DNA from: Isoetes taiwanensis
Lineage: Eukaryota > Streptophyta > Lycopodiopsida > Isoetales > Isoetaceae
Reading direction: 5' to 3'
NCBI GenBank assembly: GCA_021234155.1
Contig: JAJEKV010000005.1
Location: 16,414,089 to 16,478,088, forward strand
Length of the DNA stretch: 64,000 nucleotides
How positions within the stretch are numbered: position 1 is the first letter of the stretch; every line of letters begins with the position of its first letter. A model generated the notes under the pieces. It ran no database searches, had not been told where the DNA came from, and saw nothing but the letters and a program-made list of their open reading frames with translations. Positions 43,315-54,535 of the stretch are shown here, one piece after another. Both the position numbers and the translations under genes were made by a program.

Positions 43315-44772
43315 CTAGCAAAGGAGTTCTCTATAGACCACATTCGCCGTTTGCTTTGTTGTGTTTTCAGGACTGAGGAGGATAAGTGCATCTTCTCTTT
43401 TGCGTATCCGTGTAAGAGCCGTATACAATTGTCCATGTGCAAAGACACTCGTTCGTAAGTCAAGAACAACACGATCCAATGTTAGTCCTTGGCAACTGTT
43501 GAAAGTGGTCGAGTATACCAGTCGAAGGGGCATTTGGCGCCTGTGGATGGTCCATGGTCGATTCTCCGGCTGGTAGAAAAAATCTGCTCTAGAAATTGGA
43601 TATATGCATGCATTTGGTGCACCCAACACCCTTGCCATTACAAACTTGGTATGCATTGATTCAATTATTACTCTAGCATTCTTGACGAGACCTTTCTCCA
43701 TATCAAGTCGTTTCATAATATGGCATATTGCTCCTACCTTAAGCTTTAGTTCGTGCTCGGGAATGCCGGAATGGGTGAAGTTATTGAGGAAATCCGATGT
43801 TGCATAGGGATGGTCGTGAATCACTTCCTCTTGTTCGCTAATGTGGTCATGACTGTAGTATGACTTGCTATTGTTAGGAACTCTAGTTAGTACACGTTCG
43901 TTGAAGCCAGTGACATGCTTGTTGATAGGTGCCAGTGATGCTCTGCCTTCGCATTCAGTTGGTTTTTCTAAGACTTCACTCGGATAGAGAAAATGCTCAG
44001 CCTCTACAATATTAGTAGTTGTCTTGAAAATATCGAGTGATACTGTTGTATTTTGCCAATTTTCCCCTATGTCATCGACGAACTGCATGAGTCCAATATC
44101 TTCTGCATTTCGTATTGGCTGATGTAATCTTAGTACATGGAAGGCTTGCCACAACGGTGATGATTTTATGGATGCCTTGATCACAGCTGTTTTTCCTCCT
44201 CCCTTTACGACTGGCGCTACTTGTCTGAAATCTCCACAAGCTATGAAATGCTTTCCCCCAAATGGCATGCTATTTCTACACAACTCCTGTAATAGACAGT
44301 TCACACTCTCTATCACGGCTTTATTGGCCATTGGGAATTCGTCCCAAATTATCGCCTTTGCTTCAATGAGCAGTTGAGCTGCACCGGAATTTCGTTCCAA
44401 TAGTGAGTATAAGCCTGTGTTATTCTCTGTGATAGGGATCTGAAAGAGTGAATGCGCAGTTCGACCTCCTGGATATAATAAAGCACAAAGTCTTGTCGTA
44501 CCACATGGTAGTACTATATATCCGTTACCACGTAATAATAGGCATATGCAATTGAGTAGGAACGTTTTACCTGTGCCTGCTTTTCCGTCCACGAAAATTG
44601 GTGCCTCGCTTTGTGGGCGTTCTAGTTGCTCTCGTAAATAAAGATATATATCCATTTGGTTAGCATTAATCATGCTTGCCATTTGAATAGCGGTACTTAT
44701 ATATGATGCGTGATCTGGAAATCTGGCTAGTTCGTGCATGACATCCCTTGAGAGGCGAGGCTGTAACTGCAA
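43315..44772 (-). CDS. Helitron PIF1-like helicase domain
   Basis: An unbroken 485-codon frame on the minus strand is the C-terminal helicase of a Helitron Rep-Hel protein. It has Walker A VDGKAGTGKTFLLN, Walker B AIIWDEFPMA, FGGKHFIACGDFRQVAPVV (PIF1 motif III region), LRLHQPIRN, and near the end STTFNSCQGLTLDRVVLDL and HGQLYTALTRIRKRE (motifs V-VI). PIF1-type SF1B helicases unwind DNA 5'-3', and in Helitrons this drives rolling-circle transposition. It is not a separate gene. It continues the Rep frame upstream through a frame change near 44775, so its first Met is internal. All helicase motifs are present, suggesting a young copy. Confidence 0.93.
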   Translation of the reverse strand: MQLQPRLSRDVMHELARFPDHASYISTAIQMASMINANQMDIYLYLREQLERPQSEAPIFVDGKAGTGKTFLLNCICLLLRGNGYIVLPCGTTRLCALLYPGGRTAHSLFQIPITENNTGLYSLLERNSGAAQLLIEAKAIIWDEFPMANKAVIESVNCLLQELCRNSMPFGGKHFIACGDFRQVAPVVKGGGKTAVIKASIKSSPLWQAFHVLRLHQPIRNAEDIGLMQFVDDIGENWQNTTVSLDIFKTTTNIVEAEHFLYPSEVLEKPTECEGRASLAPINKHVTGFNERVLTRVPNNSKSYYSHDHISEQEEVIHDHPYATSDFLNNFTHSGIPEHELKLKVGAICHIMKRLDMEKGLVKNARVIIESMHTKFVMARVLGAPNACIYPISRADFFYQPENRPWTIHRRQMPLRLVYSTTFNSCQGLTLDRVVLDLRTSVFAHGQLYTALTRIRKREDALILLSPENTTKQTANVVYRELLC

Positions 44773-45221
44773 CCGAATGCCATGACATTGGTACTATGTT
44801 GTGTTAATATATTATTTATTAGATGTAGAGACTCATTAAATGCGATCATTTCATCATTCCAGTATTGCTCGAGCAAGTCAAGGCTCATAGGCACTTGGAA
44901 CTTGTTCCAGATCTCAACTGCTGGTGCTTGATCAAGCAAAAGCATCGCAAATAAAAAGCGCAATTGCATGGGACTTAAGGATAACGATGTCGCTTCTTCC
45001 ATGACCAATATTGCTTCATTGTGTGCAGCAAGTAGTCCTCGTGCCTCTGCAGCTTGCTGATATGTTTGATGTTCTTGACCATTCACTATCTTGAGCTCTT
45101 CCCATGTCCTTGCGGGTTGGTGTAGCAAAATTTGTCTTAAATAAAATGCCTCTCCTACTCGAGGCAATAACAAACGTATTCTATATATTATAGGCTGTCT
45201 TGATCTTTTTTTTGACAACAT
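44727..45221 (-). pseudogene. Helitron linker between Rep and helicase
   Basis: A 164-codon minus-strand frame joins the Rep segment (downstream end 45181) to the helicase segment (start 44772). It includes PIIYRIRLLLPRVGEAFYLR and TWEELKIVNGQEH, which match the region typical of Helitron proteins just before the helicase. The frame overlaps both neighbours. The change with Rep lies in a run of eight A (plus-strand T run 45205-45212 or so), and that with the helicase near 44775. Each is a one- or two-base difference, and either could be mutation or base-calling error. Confidence 0.8.
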
Positions 45222-48003
45222 TTCTTGTGAACCCTGTTCGCTCTTGTTCTAAGTAATCAGTAGATTGTATTCCTAGTGTTGCATTATATGTACTTAATGT
45301 ATATTGTTCATGATACTGAATGTATGTAAAACCATTGAATATAGGATCCAATGGCCGCAAAAAATAGCGGTCTAAAAGTGACCTGGTATTTGGCAATGGT
45401 AAATGTAACGGAAGACATTTGACAGAGGGTGATTTATCTGTTATATGGTAGGACATTGTCCTCCATGCTGCTTCTGCGGCTGACAGGTATCGCGCCTTTA
45501 AGTAGTCACGTATCTCGTTCCTAGGCGTGGGTCTTTCTAGCGTTGCTGGTTCATTTTCAGGTGTATGTCTCATGACACAAGTTTCTTGTTCTCTAACTCT
45601 GAATGAGGTATATGCATCAGCCACGTGTTTCTCTTGAGTTACTTGGAAGTTGGTATTATCAAATCCTTTATATATGTACCCATATAGATAAGAAAACACG
45701 TGAACAGTGGATGCGATATCCACCATGATATGGCAATCTAATTCGTGGAGAAGAAAAGCATTATATGGAACAACCCACGCGTCGTTTACGGACCTCCTTC
45801 TGTATTGTACATAATCTCTCGAGTCAAGATGGGACGTTGCATTTACAGGTTTTGGGTAGTCGTAAATGCAAGATGTGTTATTTGCAGAGCACCTTTCAGT
45901 ATGTCTATGTATCATAAACTTTTCAACTTGGCCTCGTAGAACTGGGTCTGTTGGAAGTTCAGCAGAGATAATTTGATCGATGTTTTCGAGTGGTATATCA
46001 GGTTCTGTACGTAACACGAGATGAGCATGTGGCAATCCTCGTTTTTGAAATTCCACAACGTGTATCATGTAGGATACATGGTGGAAGAATTTGCGGAGTA
46101 GCTCCTTTAGCTTTTGCAACCTTCCATGAAAACATCGAGCGACAATTATTGGGGCATCAGCAGCTATTTGTCCAGGGTTGAGTGCAAGTCGTATTTCTGG
46201 CCAGTTTGTATTTGTTGTCATCGTGATGAATAGCATGGGGCGGCCTTTTGCTCTAGAAAGAGCCAATGCATCAGCAACTTGCACAGAGCACCATCTCCTA
46301 CATCCTAAGAATGATGCAGGCAAAATAATATCATGTTGGTCATCATTTTCTTGTTTTGAATAATCCTGATCATACTGCGTCCTCCTATTTCTAAAAGCTG
46401 GTGTCCTGAAATAATTCAATCGCGCATCTTCTATTCTTGAATACATATCGACTAAATACTCGCCGCATAGGCGACCTAGACGTAAGAATCGATCTTCATG
46501 TAATAATCTCGCCCTATACCACTGCAACTGTGTTAGGCCATGCTCGTTTTCGGGTCCCCAGCCTAATGTACCATGTGGATAGAAGAGCGGATATTGCAAT
46601 GGCTCATACATTGGATCAAGGATGTTCATGAAGGTTGGTTGTCCTTCATTCTGAACCCAAAAGCTAGCAACTCGAGCTCTGATTTCCGTAGTATTATTGA
46701 CCTCTGCAATGGCAGCAATTTCATCACCTACAACCGCTCCCTGAACTGTTACATACGCAGATGGCACATGCATGCTTCCCATAGTCCAGAGAGTTTGAAT
46801 AAATGGATTTATTTCACTTAAAATTGAACCAATTATTCCAATCCATTGGAATGGGACTTCTAAATGTCCAGCTCGCGCGTAACGTTGTGATTCATCGTAG
46901 ACGTACCAGTGTATAGGATTTCCAGGGTCTGACATTGGCAACAAACGGTGGTATGTACGTCCTGTGATTGTCACAAAAGAAGGAAAACCTAGAGGTACAA
47001 ATCGAACACTAAAACAAGACAGATTATTTACTCTCATAGACACAGCATTGAAACTCGGAGTGTTGTATAATCTACTAAGCATTGCTGGCAAAGGAGGTAG
47101 TGGCGGCAATAGCCATCTCCCATTATTGCAGCAATATCCATTCTGTTCAACATTTAGTAATGGAATGTGGCAATATGTACATCTCTTATTCCATGTACAT
47201 ATAATATAGGTGTTTTTTATTGCTGAGCTCATATGTTGTGCCCGAGATTGCCAATGGATTGAAGATTCTTCTCTCCGTTCCCTTGATGTATAGTTTTGTT
47301 CACTCATTATGTATTCAAATCCGCTATTTGGTGCAGCGTGTCTCACAATTTCAATATTTTGTTGTGGCGTAATTTCTGCATTGCTGGACTCCGCAACTAC
47401 TTAGCCATGATGTATACCGGTTGTAGTTTCTCTCTCATCTATGTTCCGACGCTTCCTTGCAGTATCTACCAGTCTTTCACACTTTCTTTTTTTCTGATGC
47501 TCGTTCACTAAATTATTAGACACTACATTTCCATTTCTAGCTACAGGTTCGACATTAGAGTTTAAAACTACATGTTGTTCACATTGACTAATCAACCTCG
47601 ACCGCTCCATGTGTTCGCTAAATAGTGAAATATTTGGTATAGTAGATATGGTCGTATGTATACGACTCACATGTGTCCCTATATCAACGGATTTTGAGGC
47701 CATTCCATCTCCTTCTTCATGACATTCTTCATGTCCTTGTCTATCAATTTCTTGCAATTTGTCTCTATTTTTTGTAGTTAAAATTGCACGTAGTTCTTTG
47801 CTTCTTTCTCGTCTTCTCTCCCTATATTCTTTGGTTAGATGTACATAACGTTCCCTCATCCTTTTTAGCATCTTCTCTCTATCTTCATTAGCAAGGTTTA
47901 CATAAAGTTCTCTCTTCCTTCCCCGTATCCTCTCCCTGTCCTTCTCAGCTAGGCTCGCAAGCCACTCTTTACGAGGCATTATATAACAATAACGACAACG
48001 CAC
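45181..48003 (-). pseudogene. Helitron Rep (HUH nuclease) and N-terminal region
   Basis: Two frames in the same phase (48003-47401 and 47346-45181) are separated only by a TAA at 47403-47401. The N-terminus is built from about three 19-20-residue repeats of the form LANEDREKMLKRMRERYVHL, probably coiled-coil. A Cys cluster CTYCHIPLLNVEQNGYCC follows. The HUH motif is GLPHAHLVLR. The tyrosine region is FSYLYGYIYKGFD, with two Tyr in the YxxxY arrangement of Helitron Rep. Rep nicks one strand and joins to it through Tyr to start rolling-circle replication. With the linker and helicase it would form one protein of about 1500 residues. The element ends (5' TC, 3' hairpin plus CTRR) were not found. 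Confidence 0.88.
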
Positions 48004-48289
48004 AGAATACCGTAATATACAGTCGTCTAATAATACAATACGATAGATAACTTACTGCTATCCCCCTTATGGCGAATGTTCATTTGGACAAACCATATCA
48101 CCAATAAACAAATGCAACACCTGCAATCATGAGTAGATAACACATTAAGCGACAACATAGTTATAAAAATACTATTTTGGTATTTAGCATACAATATATG
48201 AGCTAGCCATACAAAACTTACTATTTTTGTATATACGAGCACATCTGTACTCCTTATTCTAGATTCATAGTCAATTCGGCAACATATTA

Positions 48290-48682
48290 TCATCGAGACA
48301 AAGGACAACTATACAACTCGAGTTGTACTCTTCCCTCTATTAGCCATGTCTGCACCCAGAACATAGCAATTGGGGCTGACGTTCTAGAACCAGTGTATTT
48401 TTCAACTAAATGCATTCCCACAACGAAAGATTGATGTGTCTCTATTGTTTCCAATACAGAAAATAGAGAGCTAGGAAGGAAGCAATCTACAGCTAGTGCA
48501 TCAAAGATGAGCTCTGAAGGACCTTGAAGCCACCCACAGGCAATATACGTGAATTCACAGTCACCCTCTCTCTTGAATATGCATAAGAACTTTTTTATTT
48601 TACATTCAGTCACCACCAAGACCTCTGGTAATGGTAAGCCCATCTGAAAGTTAAGGTTGTTACTCCAAGATCTACTTTTCAA
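48290..48682 (-). CDS. uncharacterised 130-codon frame beside Helitron
   Basis: An open minus-strand frame upstream of the Helitron Rep start, in the same orientation. It is mixed hydrophobic and charged (LPLPEVLVVTECKIKKFLC, CEFTYIACGWLQGPSELIFD) with no motif I know. Helitrons often carry extra or captured coding pieces, and some carry RPA-like proteins, but this frame is not clearly an OB-fold. It may be a captured exon or chance. Confidence 0.25.
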   Translation of the reverse strand: MKSRSWSNNLNFQMGLPLPEVLVVTECKIKKFLCIFKREGDCEFTYIACGWLQGPSELIFDALAVDCFLPSSLFSVLETIETHQSFVVGMHLVEKYTGSRTSAPIAMFWVQTWLIEGRVQLELYSCPLSR

Positions 48683-48920
48683 TCGTTACTCTACGTCCCT
48701 CCCAACAAAAAATTATAATCCTCATCTCATCTTTATATTTATCGAACATTTTGTCTATTTTCATTGGTGGAGAAATAATTTCTATTTCTATCAAACATTT
48801 CATCTCTATGTATTGGTGGGGCAATAATTTATATTTCATGAGGATATTGCATGTGAAAATGAAAAGGGAACAATTAAATTCTTATAGGAAAATTGGAAAA
48901 ACTTTTAATGTGAATAGGTG

Positions 48921-48937
48921 AAAATTGCAAGACTTCA
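48921..48937. repeat. target-site duplication of LINE, left copy
   Basis: AAAATTGCAAGACTTCA is repeated at 62282-62298 directly after the LINE poly(A). The leading A residues merge with the poly(A) tail, so the certain part is TTGCAAGACTTCA. Confidence 0.9.
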
Positions 48938-49639
48938 GGGGGTCACTTGTATTTCGGGAATCGTATTGTGGGGCCATGTGAGGTTCGTTTACACGTTTAC
49001 ATTGTGTTTCTCTCTCCTCGGGTTGTACGGTTGGGCGTTTTTTTTGGTGCTTTGGAAAGCTTCGGTGTAAGCTTTTCCGTGGTATATGGCATCAAGCAAC
49101 CCAACGTCGGAATCAGTGCGGATTTGGGGTTTCCATTTCGGCCTCTATATGGTTAACCCAGTATGTCTTCCCTCGGTTGTTATTTCTTGTCTCATTCTAC
49201 TTCCATGGCTTTCTCTTACGTTTACGCCTCCCCTATGCAATCTAGTGCTTACGTAATTCCTCCTTCTTTGCTTGCTAACTCACGTCTCAATCCTCTTGCT
49301 TTTGCACATCCATTCTCGCTAGTGCATCCACTACTTTGCAACAATTTCCGCCTCTCCTTTGCTTCCTCACTCTACGCTTTGCAATTGCGGGGTCCTTGTT
49401 CTCATGTACATCCCTAGTCCCTCGTGCTCCCATGTTTCATCTACCTACATTTGGATTTTGCCTTCTTCTCCTTCCTCTTCTCAAGGGTCTTACGCACCGC
49501 TTCCCCTCTGCTCTCACTCCTTGGACCTCTAGTGATACAATTGCTCGTGTGTCGCGTGCACGCTTTTAGTGATTGGATAAAGCGTGATATGACATCTGGT
49601 ATACACTTTTGCCGTGTTATTCACGGCTCTTTGTGAATA

Positions 49640-50663
49640 TTATGATGGAGAATAATAAGAAGGAAGTTAATGCTGCGTGCTGAAGGGAGTTACGTGTCGG
49701 AAGATAAGATGGACATTCAACTCCGAGAGAGTGTCTTTTATGAGACTAATGAGTGTGCCAATGCTTTCCACGGTATGGGCTTCTCGTGAGTTGAGATTGA
49801 TCACGAGGGGTACATTTACACGTGTATTAGAATCTTGTCTCTCATCTTTTTGTGTGTGTCACTTTATCGTTAGGTTTTGTCGATCTTAGAAGGATGGGCT
49901 TTTTAAAGCAAAGATCAGAGGTGGGTCTACCCCAACATGAGTCTTTGAAGGTCCTTGATAAGGAAAACAATTATTTTCTAATTATGTTTGGGTCTCCCAT
50001 AGCGGTTGATAAGCTGGTGGAGCGGGGAGTAGATCCTTTATGGGGGGCACTATCTTTTGTATCAGGTATACACTCCTGGCTTTTTGCCTAGCAAGACTAG
50101 TGCACTTCGGATGCCATGTTGGTTTGCTTTGGAAGATTTTCCTATTGAGTTGCAAGTTCCAGAGTTCATGATGGCTATTGCTAGTGGCTTGGGTCTCCAT
50201 CTTGCTCACTCTATTGTGAATGGCCCTCGTATTTGTGTCTCTCTTCTAGCTGATGCCTCTCTCCCAAAATCTGTTGTGGTCAAAAGTGGTCCTCTGTTCT
50301 TCAAATATGGTTTGTCACTACTTAATGGTCCTGAGCTTGCAGACATGTTTCCTGATGCTGAGGCATTCTCTAGTTTTCGCATTAGAAGAACACCTTCCTT
50401 TGCTCTTGCCACATCCAGCCCATGGCCAAGTGTTTCCATCTTCCTTTGGTCCCTCTCCAGTCCTGGTAGCTTCGGGTCCTAGCCAGCCTACTTCTGCTCC
50501 TGTGTCTATTCCTGCCCTTCTTTCTCCCTCTCCTCCCTCCTCCTCTGCGTCCCAAAATTTGCTCTTCCCGATGAGCAACGCGGAGAGGCTTAAAAGTCAT
50601 TGCTGCATAAAAAGCGAGGAACGACCGAAGCATCTCGAGGTGAGTGGTCCATCCCTCATATGA
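49640..50663 (+). pseudogene. LINE ORF1 (DUF4283-like RNA-binding)
   Basis: The frame 49852-50091 gives VLDKENNYFLIMFGSPIAVD. The next frame, 50057-50482, gives PGFLPSKTSALRMPCWFALE and DFPIELQVPEFMMAIASGLG. Together they form the pattern of DUF4283 in plant LINE ORF1 proteins (a Trp/Phe-containing middle, then LPxELxxxExLxxIAxxxG). ORF1 binds the element RNA. The C-terminal part is Ser/Pro-rich. No CCHC knuckle was seen. At least two frame changes occur. The 5' region 48938-49640 carries no recognised motif. Confidence 0.65.
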
Positions 50664-50949
50664 AGAGAGTTGTCTGTCGGGAGAAACATTATCGCACCAC
50701 AATCTCTTCTGTTGAAGGTGTGCTACTCGGCTGAACCAAAGGTGGCTACCATTGTTACAACCCTCCTTGCATCCTCCTCGGTGACTGGGCTGATTAGGTG
50801 GAAGTATTATCTGCTAATAGTGACTCCATGGATTTGGAACACCGTCCACCCGAACCCCCCCATTATGAATTTGGTTTCTTGGAAATGGGGGTGTTGCTTC
50901 CTCCCAACTAAAAGGGCAGACTTTCCATGGCTCTTGCTAGAATGAATTC

Positions 50950-51760
50950 AGATTTCTATTATGCGCAAGAGCACAAGTGCAAAAAGAGGATGTGCAAAAG
51001 GTAGCTACGTGATCGATAGCAAATATAGCGTCTTGGTGGCTGCGGCGGAGACTTCGGCAAAAGCGGGGGTCCTTACGGCATGGAGACATGATATAGCTGA
51101 TCACATTCCCGGTCATCTTGTGATTTGGTATTTGGATCATTATCAAGTGGTTTGATAAGGGACAAGAGTGGGGACTAGTGAATGTGTATGCACACAATAG
51201 ACCTCATCAGAGAGGTGCACTCTGGGCTGCTTTTTTTTTATGGTTTCCCTCGACGAAACTAGTTCGACTCGGGGCTCACGTTGCATGGTTGCTGGTGGGT
51301 GACTTCAATATGGTGGAGTTGGAAGTTGACCGGTCCGGCGGAGAGGATCGAAGTCATCAAGGCTTTGAGCGTGATCAATGGCGCCGCTTGTTACCGAATC
51401 GTGGCTTGGTAGAGGTGGATGGCGATGGAACCTTCACTTGGTGCAATGGCTGGCTTGGGGATGGTAGAGCATATGCACGCCATGGCGGGGCTACTATAAT
51501 GCATTGGCGGCTACATATTTGCATAATTTCTCTCGCCAAAACATGCTTGATGACTCTATTTGAGATCACAATCCGGTATTTCTCTTGTTCTCGGGATGGA
51601 GCGCATAGCGGGACCAAGACTTATTTCAAATTAAACACTTTATACTTGAAGGATGAGGAGTTTAAAGATGGATGCAAGCAAGCCCGGGTCCCTCTGCATT
51701 TGTGAGAAGGAAAGGAATGGCGGGATTGTTGATGCTCTAGCCGCGGAAGTCCTTTGCTAA
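50950..51760 (+). pseudogene. LINE ORF2 endonuclease
   Basis: Pieces of the APE-type endonuclease: YAQEHKCK (about 50960-50985, the QE block), GVLTAWR (about 51067-51087), WGLVNVYAHNRPHQRGALW (51170-51227), AWLLVGDFNMVE (51283-51318, the GDFN block) and GTFTWCNG (51430-51453). The 51178-51705 frame stays open for 175 codons. The enzyme nicks target DNA to prime reverse transcription. The N-terminal 40 residues, with the first catalytic Asn, are not clear, and the SDHxP block is degraded. Confidence 0.78.
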
Positions 51761-51839
51761 GAATTGGGGTCGTCACCGAAGTTGCTGCTAATCGAGGGAT
51801 TTTGATTGCTACGTACCAACAATTAGTGGCTTGCAGGTC

Positions 51840-52913
51840 ATTTGTACCATCGGATGCCCAATGAAGAAGCAGCATTTTGGCTAGCATTAGACGATGGAAG
51901 CCGAACAAGTTCATCACGCTTTCGAGTTAAAGCCGGTCCGCAATGGTTCAAAGAGCGGGATCGTTACCTGAGCTTCTTTTTAGAGCTGCAAAAATTCGGA
52001 GACAAGCTTCTGCGATGGTGTCTCTCAAGTTCAAGATGGCCCTCTCATCTCTCATCCTCGACAACTTAAGTTCTTTGCATGGCCTTTTTTTTCCTTTTTT
52101 GCTTCGTCACCTTTCCTTCCAATCAGATTTTTAGGAGGCATTACTGCAAAGATACATCCTATTATATCCGAGGAACAAAAGAGCTACTCTAGAAGCAGAG
52201 ATTACTGATGAATGATTTAGCAGATGCTACCTTCCTTTGAAGAAAGGAAAATGTCCCCGAATTGATGGTATTCCTATGGAGTTCTTTCAAGAGTTATGGG
52301 ATTGTGTTGGCGATGATGTGTATGGCGTTTTCGAGATTTCAAGAGGCAAAGGCGTCTAGACAAAATTCTCAACTTCGGGCTGCATTTCTCTTATTCCTAA
52401 GTGTAAGGAACCTTCAACAATTTTGGCCGGCCCTATCACCTTACTATCTTCTCGTGTACAAGATTTTTGCCAAAGCTTATGCACAAAAGCTTGGGGATAT
52501 TCTTCTTTGATTCCATATCCTCTACACGGTCGGGGATTTTTGCCAACGACGATGTATATTAAACAATGTAGCTGCTGCCTATGAAGGTATTTACTGGGCT
52601 CGACTTCAGGGCCATGAAATTGTATATTTGAAGCTGGACTTTGCAAAAATATGACAGTGTTGATTGGGCCTTCTTAGAGAAATGTCTCTTACGCTTTGGT
52701 TTTGGTGCACAATTCACAGCTGATGTCATGAGGCTTCATTATTCTGCTCGCTCTTCTATTCTCTTCCAAGGGGAACCCTCAACATTCTTTCAGGTGGGTC
52801 GTGGCATCCGTCAGGGCTGCCCTTTAGCTCCATTGTTATTTACAGCTGTGGCTGAGGTCCTTGCCCATGTCTTCTCTCTTGCCACACAGGAGGGAATCTT
52901 GCATGGACTTCCT
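51840..52913 (+). pseudogene. LINE ORF2 reverse transcriptase, N-terminal part
   Basis: Contains CPGIDGIPMEFFQELWD (about 52252-52302), an ISLIPK-type block (about 52382-52400), SVDWAFLEKCLLRFGFG (about 52650-52700, with the first catalytic Asp region just before it) and GRGIRQGCPLAPLLF (about 52798-52843, the QGxPL block). Several frame changes occur before 52640, while 52641-52913 is clean. The domain is cut by the DNA transposon at 52914 and resumes at 60440. Confidence 0.85.
52910..52913. repeat. TCCT target-site duplication, left
   Basis: TCCT precedes the left inverted repeat and recurs at 60436-60439 after the right one. Removing one TCCT with the element puts the two LINE RT halves back in frame. 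Confidence 0.85.
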
Positions 52914-52936
52914 GGGTGAAAGTATGCTGGTGGGTA
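52914..52936 (+). repeat. left terminal inverted repeat, 23 bp
   Basis: Begins GGGTGAAAGTATGCTGGTGG and continues three more bases. It is the exact reverse complement of 60413-60435. Confidence 0.95.
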
Positions 52937-53231
52937 GCAAAAAAATGCGACCCCAGCACCAGCACCCTTCATACTATTTTTTCCACCCTTCACCAATTGA
53001 AGTGTAACCTATGCTATGCCCGTCACTTCACATAGGGCGTACCCGTTTCAATCATAACCTTCTTACCGCCCACCGTAACTAATGACTGTGACCCGAAAGG
53101 GTAGCGAACTTTGAATTTGTAATTTCGAACCGTGCTCCCCACCTTTTGCTACTCCGGCCAAATAGCCATGGAGAAGAAGCTCGAGAATTTCGGATTCACT
53201 CTAGTATTCCAAAACTCAAACGCCAAAAACT

Positions 53232-53900
53232 ATGGTGAAGAAGGTTGTTAATGGCCGCTCGGCAACAATTCCAATGGATGCCATGCGCAGGTAAGCAAAA
53301 TGCAAATCCAATTTTGATGGCTTATGGTGCCCTGTTAATTTGTTTTCTTGATTTCTTTCAGCCCGAAGGAACGTGCCCCTAAGACCGACACGTTGATTGC
53401 CTAACCGAGGAGGACTTCCATGCCTACGCTGGTCTATCAAACGAGGGTGTGCATCCCTCTCAATTTTGAACGGATGTGATATCAGCGAGAATATAATGAG
53501 GTTTGGGACACCAATGGTGTCATTAGAACAAGATATCCATCGACAAAATAAGGCCGAACGAAGAAGCTCTAATTGAGTTTGTTGAGCAAGATATACCCGA
53601 AGGGTTGAAGAACGAGAGAAGTAAGGAAGACGGTTTCCTTTTATTTGCATTCAACAACCGCAAGAGGGCCAAGCAGATCCGAGAAAATTTCAAGGTCAAT
53701 TGGGCAGCGGTGGCAAAGAAAAAAGCGAGAGCCTATTCGAGCAAGGTCAAGAGTGAACCCAACACCGCCGCCCCCTGCGGAACACAAATGAGCCCAAACA
53801 AATCTGGCCGGACAACAACACCGAAAGCATTGCGAGAAAAGCCGACCTCGTGACCTTCTTTTATAAAATTAGAAGGGAGGTTGTCATTCGAGAGTACTTC
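53232..53900 (+). pseudogene. plus-strand transposon gene, first exons, unknown function
   Basis: The ATG at 53232 opens VKKVVNGRSATIPMDAMR, which is spliced in frame across a 71-bp intron (53291-53361, GTAAGC...TTTCAG) to PKERAPKTDTLIA. In a neighbouring frame TEEDFHAYAGLSNEGVHPSQ follows, and at 53560-53853 there is EFVEQDIPEGLKNERSKEDG then a Lys/Arg-rich stretch. No family is recognised. Frame changes at about 53400 and 53490 break it. The clean intron and the start suggest this was a real gene carried by the transposon. Confidence 0.45.
53291..53361 (+). other. 71-bp intron in the transposon plus-strand gene
   Basis: Donor GTAAGC, pyrimidine-rich end TTTCTTTCAG. Removal keeps the reading frame (phase 2). 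Confidence 0.6.
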
Positions 53901-54379
53901 AATGTGTCCAGAAGATTTTCGCCTTATGGGGAAAATATTTCCGTCTGGAAAGCATGATCCAAGACATGCGAGGGAAGCCCTAAAATTGCAGTGAGAATGA
54001 CCTAGTGTCAAAGAAGGAACATCTTTGCACAATCTCGAGCAAAGGGAAGCTTCTTCGACCGCAGAGGGAAGTTGAAGACTATAAAGGATAGCAGACCGCC
54101 AGATCCTAATGCGGTGTCTCTCTTTGAGATTCATTCTTTGGAGAGGGAGAAAGATATGGCGGAATATATCTTTGAAGTCCCTACTTGAAATGGGGTGGGC
54201 CAATAGATCAAACACCGTGTAGAAAAGGTGGCTGCACTAAGCTGGCTGAGATTGCCAACAACGAGTCCCTACTTGCAAAAGCCAGTCCAAACACTTACGG
54301 AATGTCACCGGTGAGGGAGATGACCAAGAGAAATGATCGGTGGCAACATCACTCCAATACCATTCAGATTGCCAATTGG

Positions 54380-54535
54380 AGATGAGGAGAGATGCTCCAC
54401 CTGTGGTCTTGCATTCGGGATGATTACACCCTCGACCCGGATGAAATGTGGACATCATTATCCGTTAGCCGCACCGGTTGCTCATGGAAAAAGGATGCCT
54501 CGAGTGCAGAGACCATTCCTCTGAGGGGTTAGTGC
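54380..54535 (+). pseudogene. Cys/His cluster on transposon plus strand
   Basis: In one frame RCSTCGLAFGMITPSTRMKC then GHHYPL, and in the next frame EKGCLECRDHSSEG. Together the spacing C-x2-C ... C-x-H ... C-x2-C is that of a small zinc-binding module, RING- or treble-clef-like. The frame changes between the two halves near 54470. It lies between the 53.2-53.9 kb coding pieces and the HAD-like domain. I cannot name the family. Confidence 0.35.

Noticed and set aside
43278-43472. Small minus-strand frame at the Helitron 3' end as a separate gene
   Set aside because: It overlaps the end of the helicase in another frame and has no motif.
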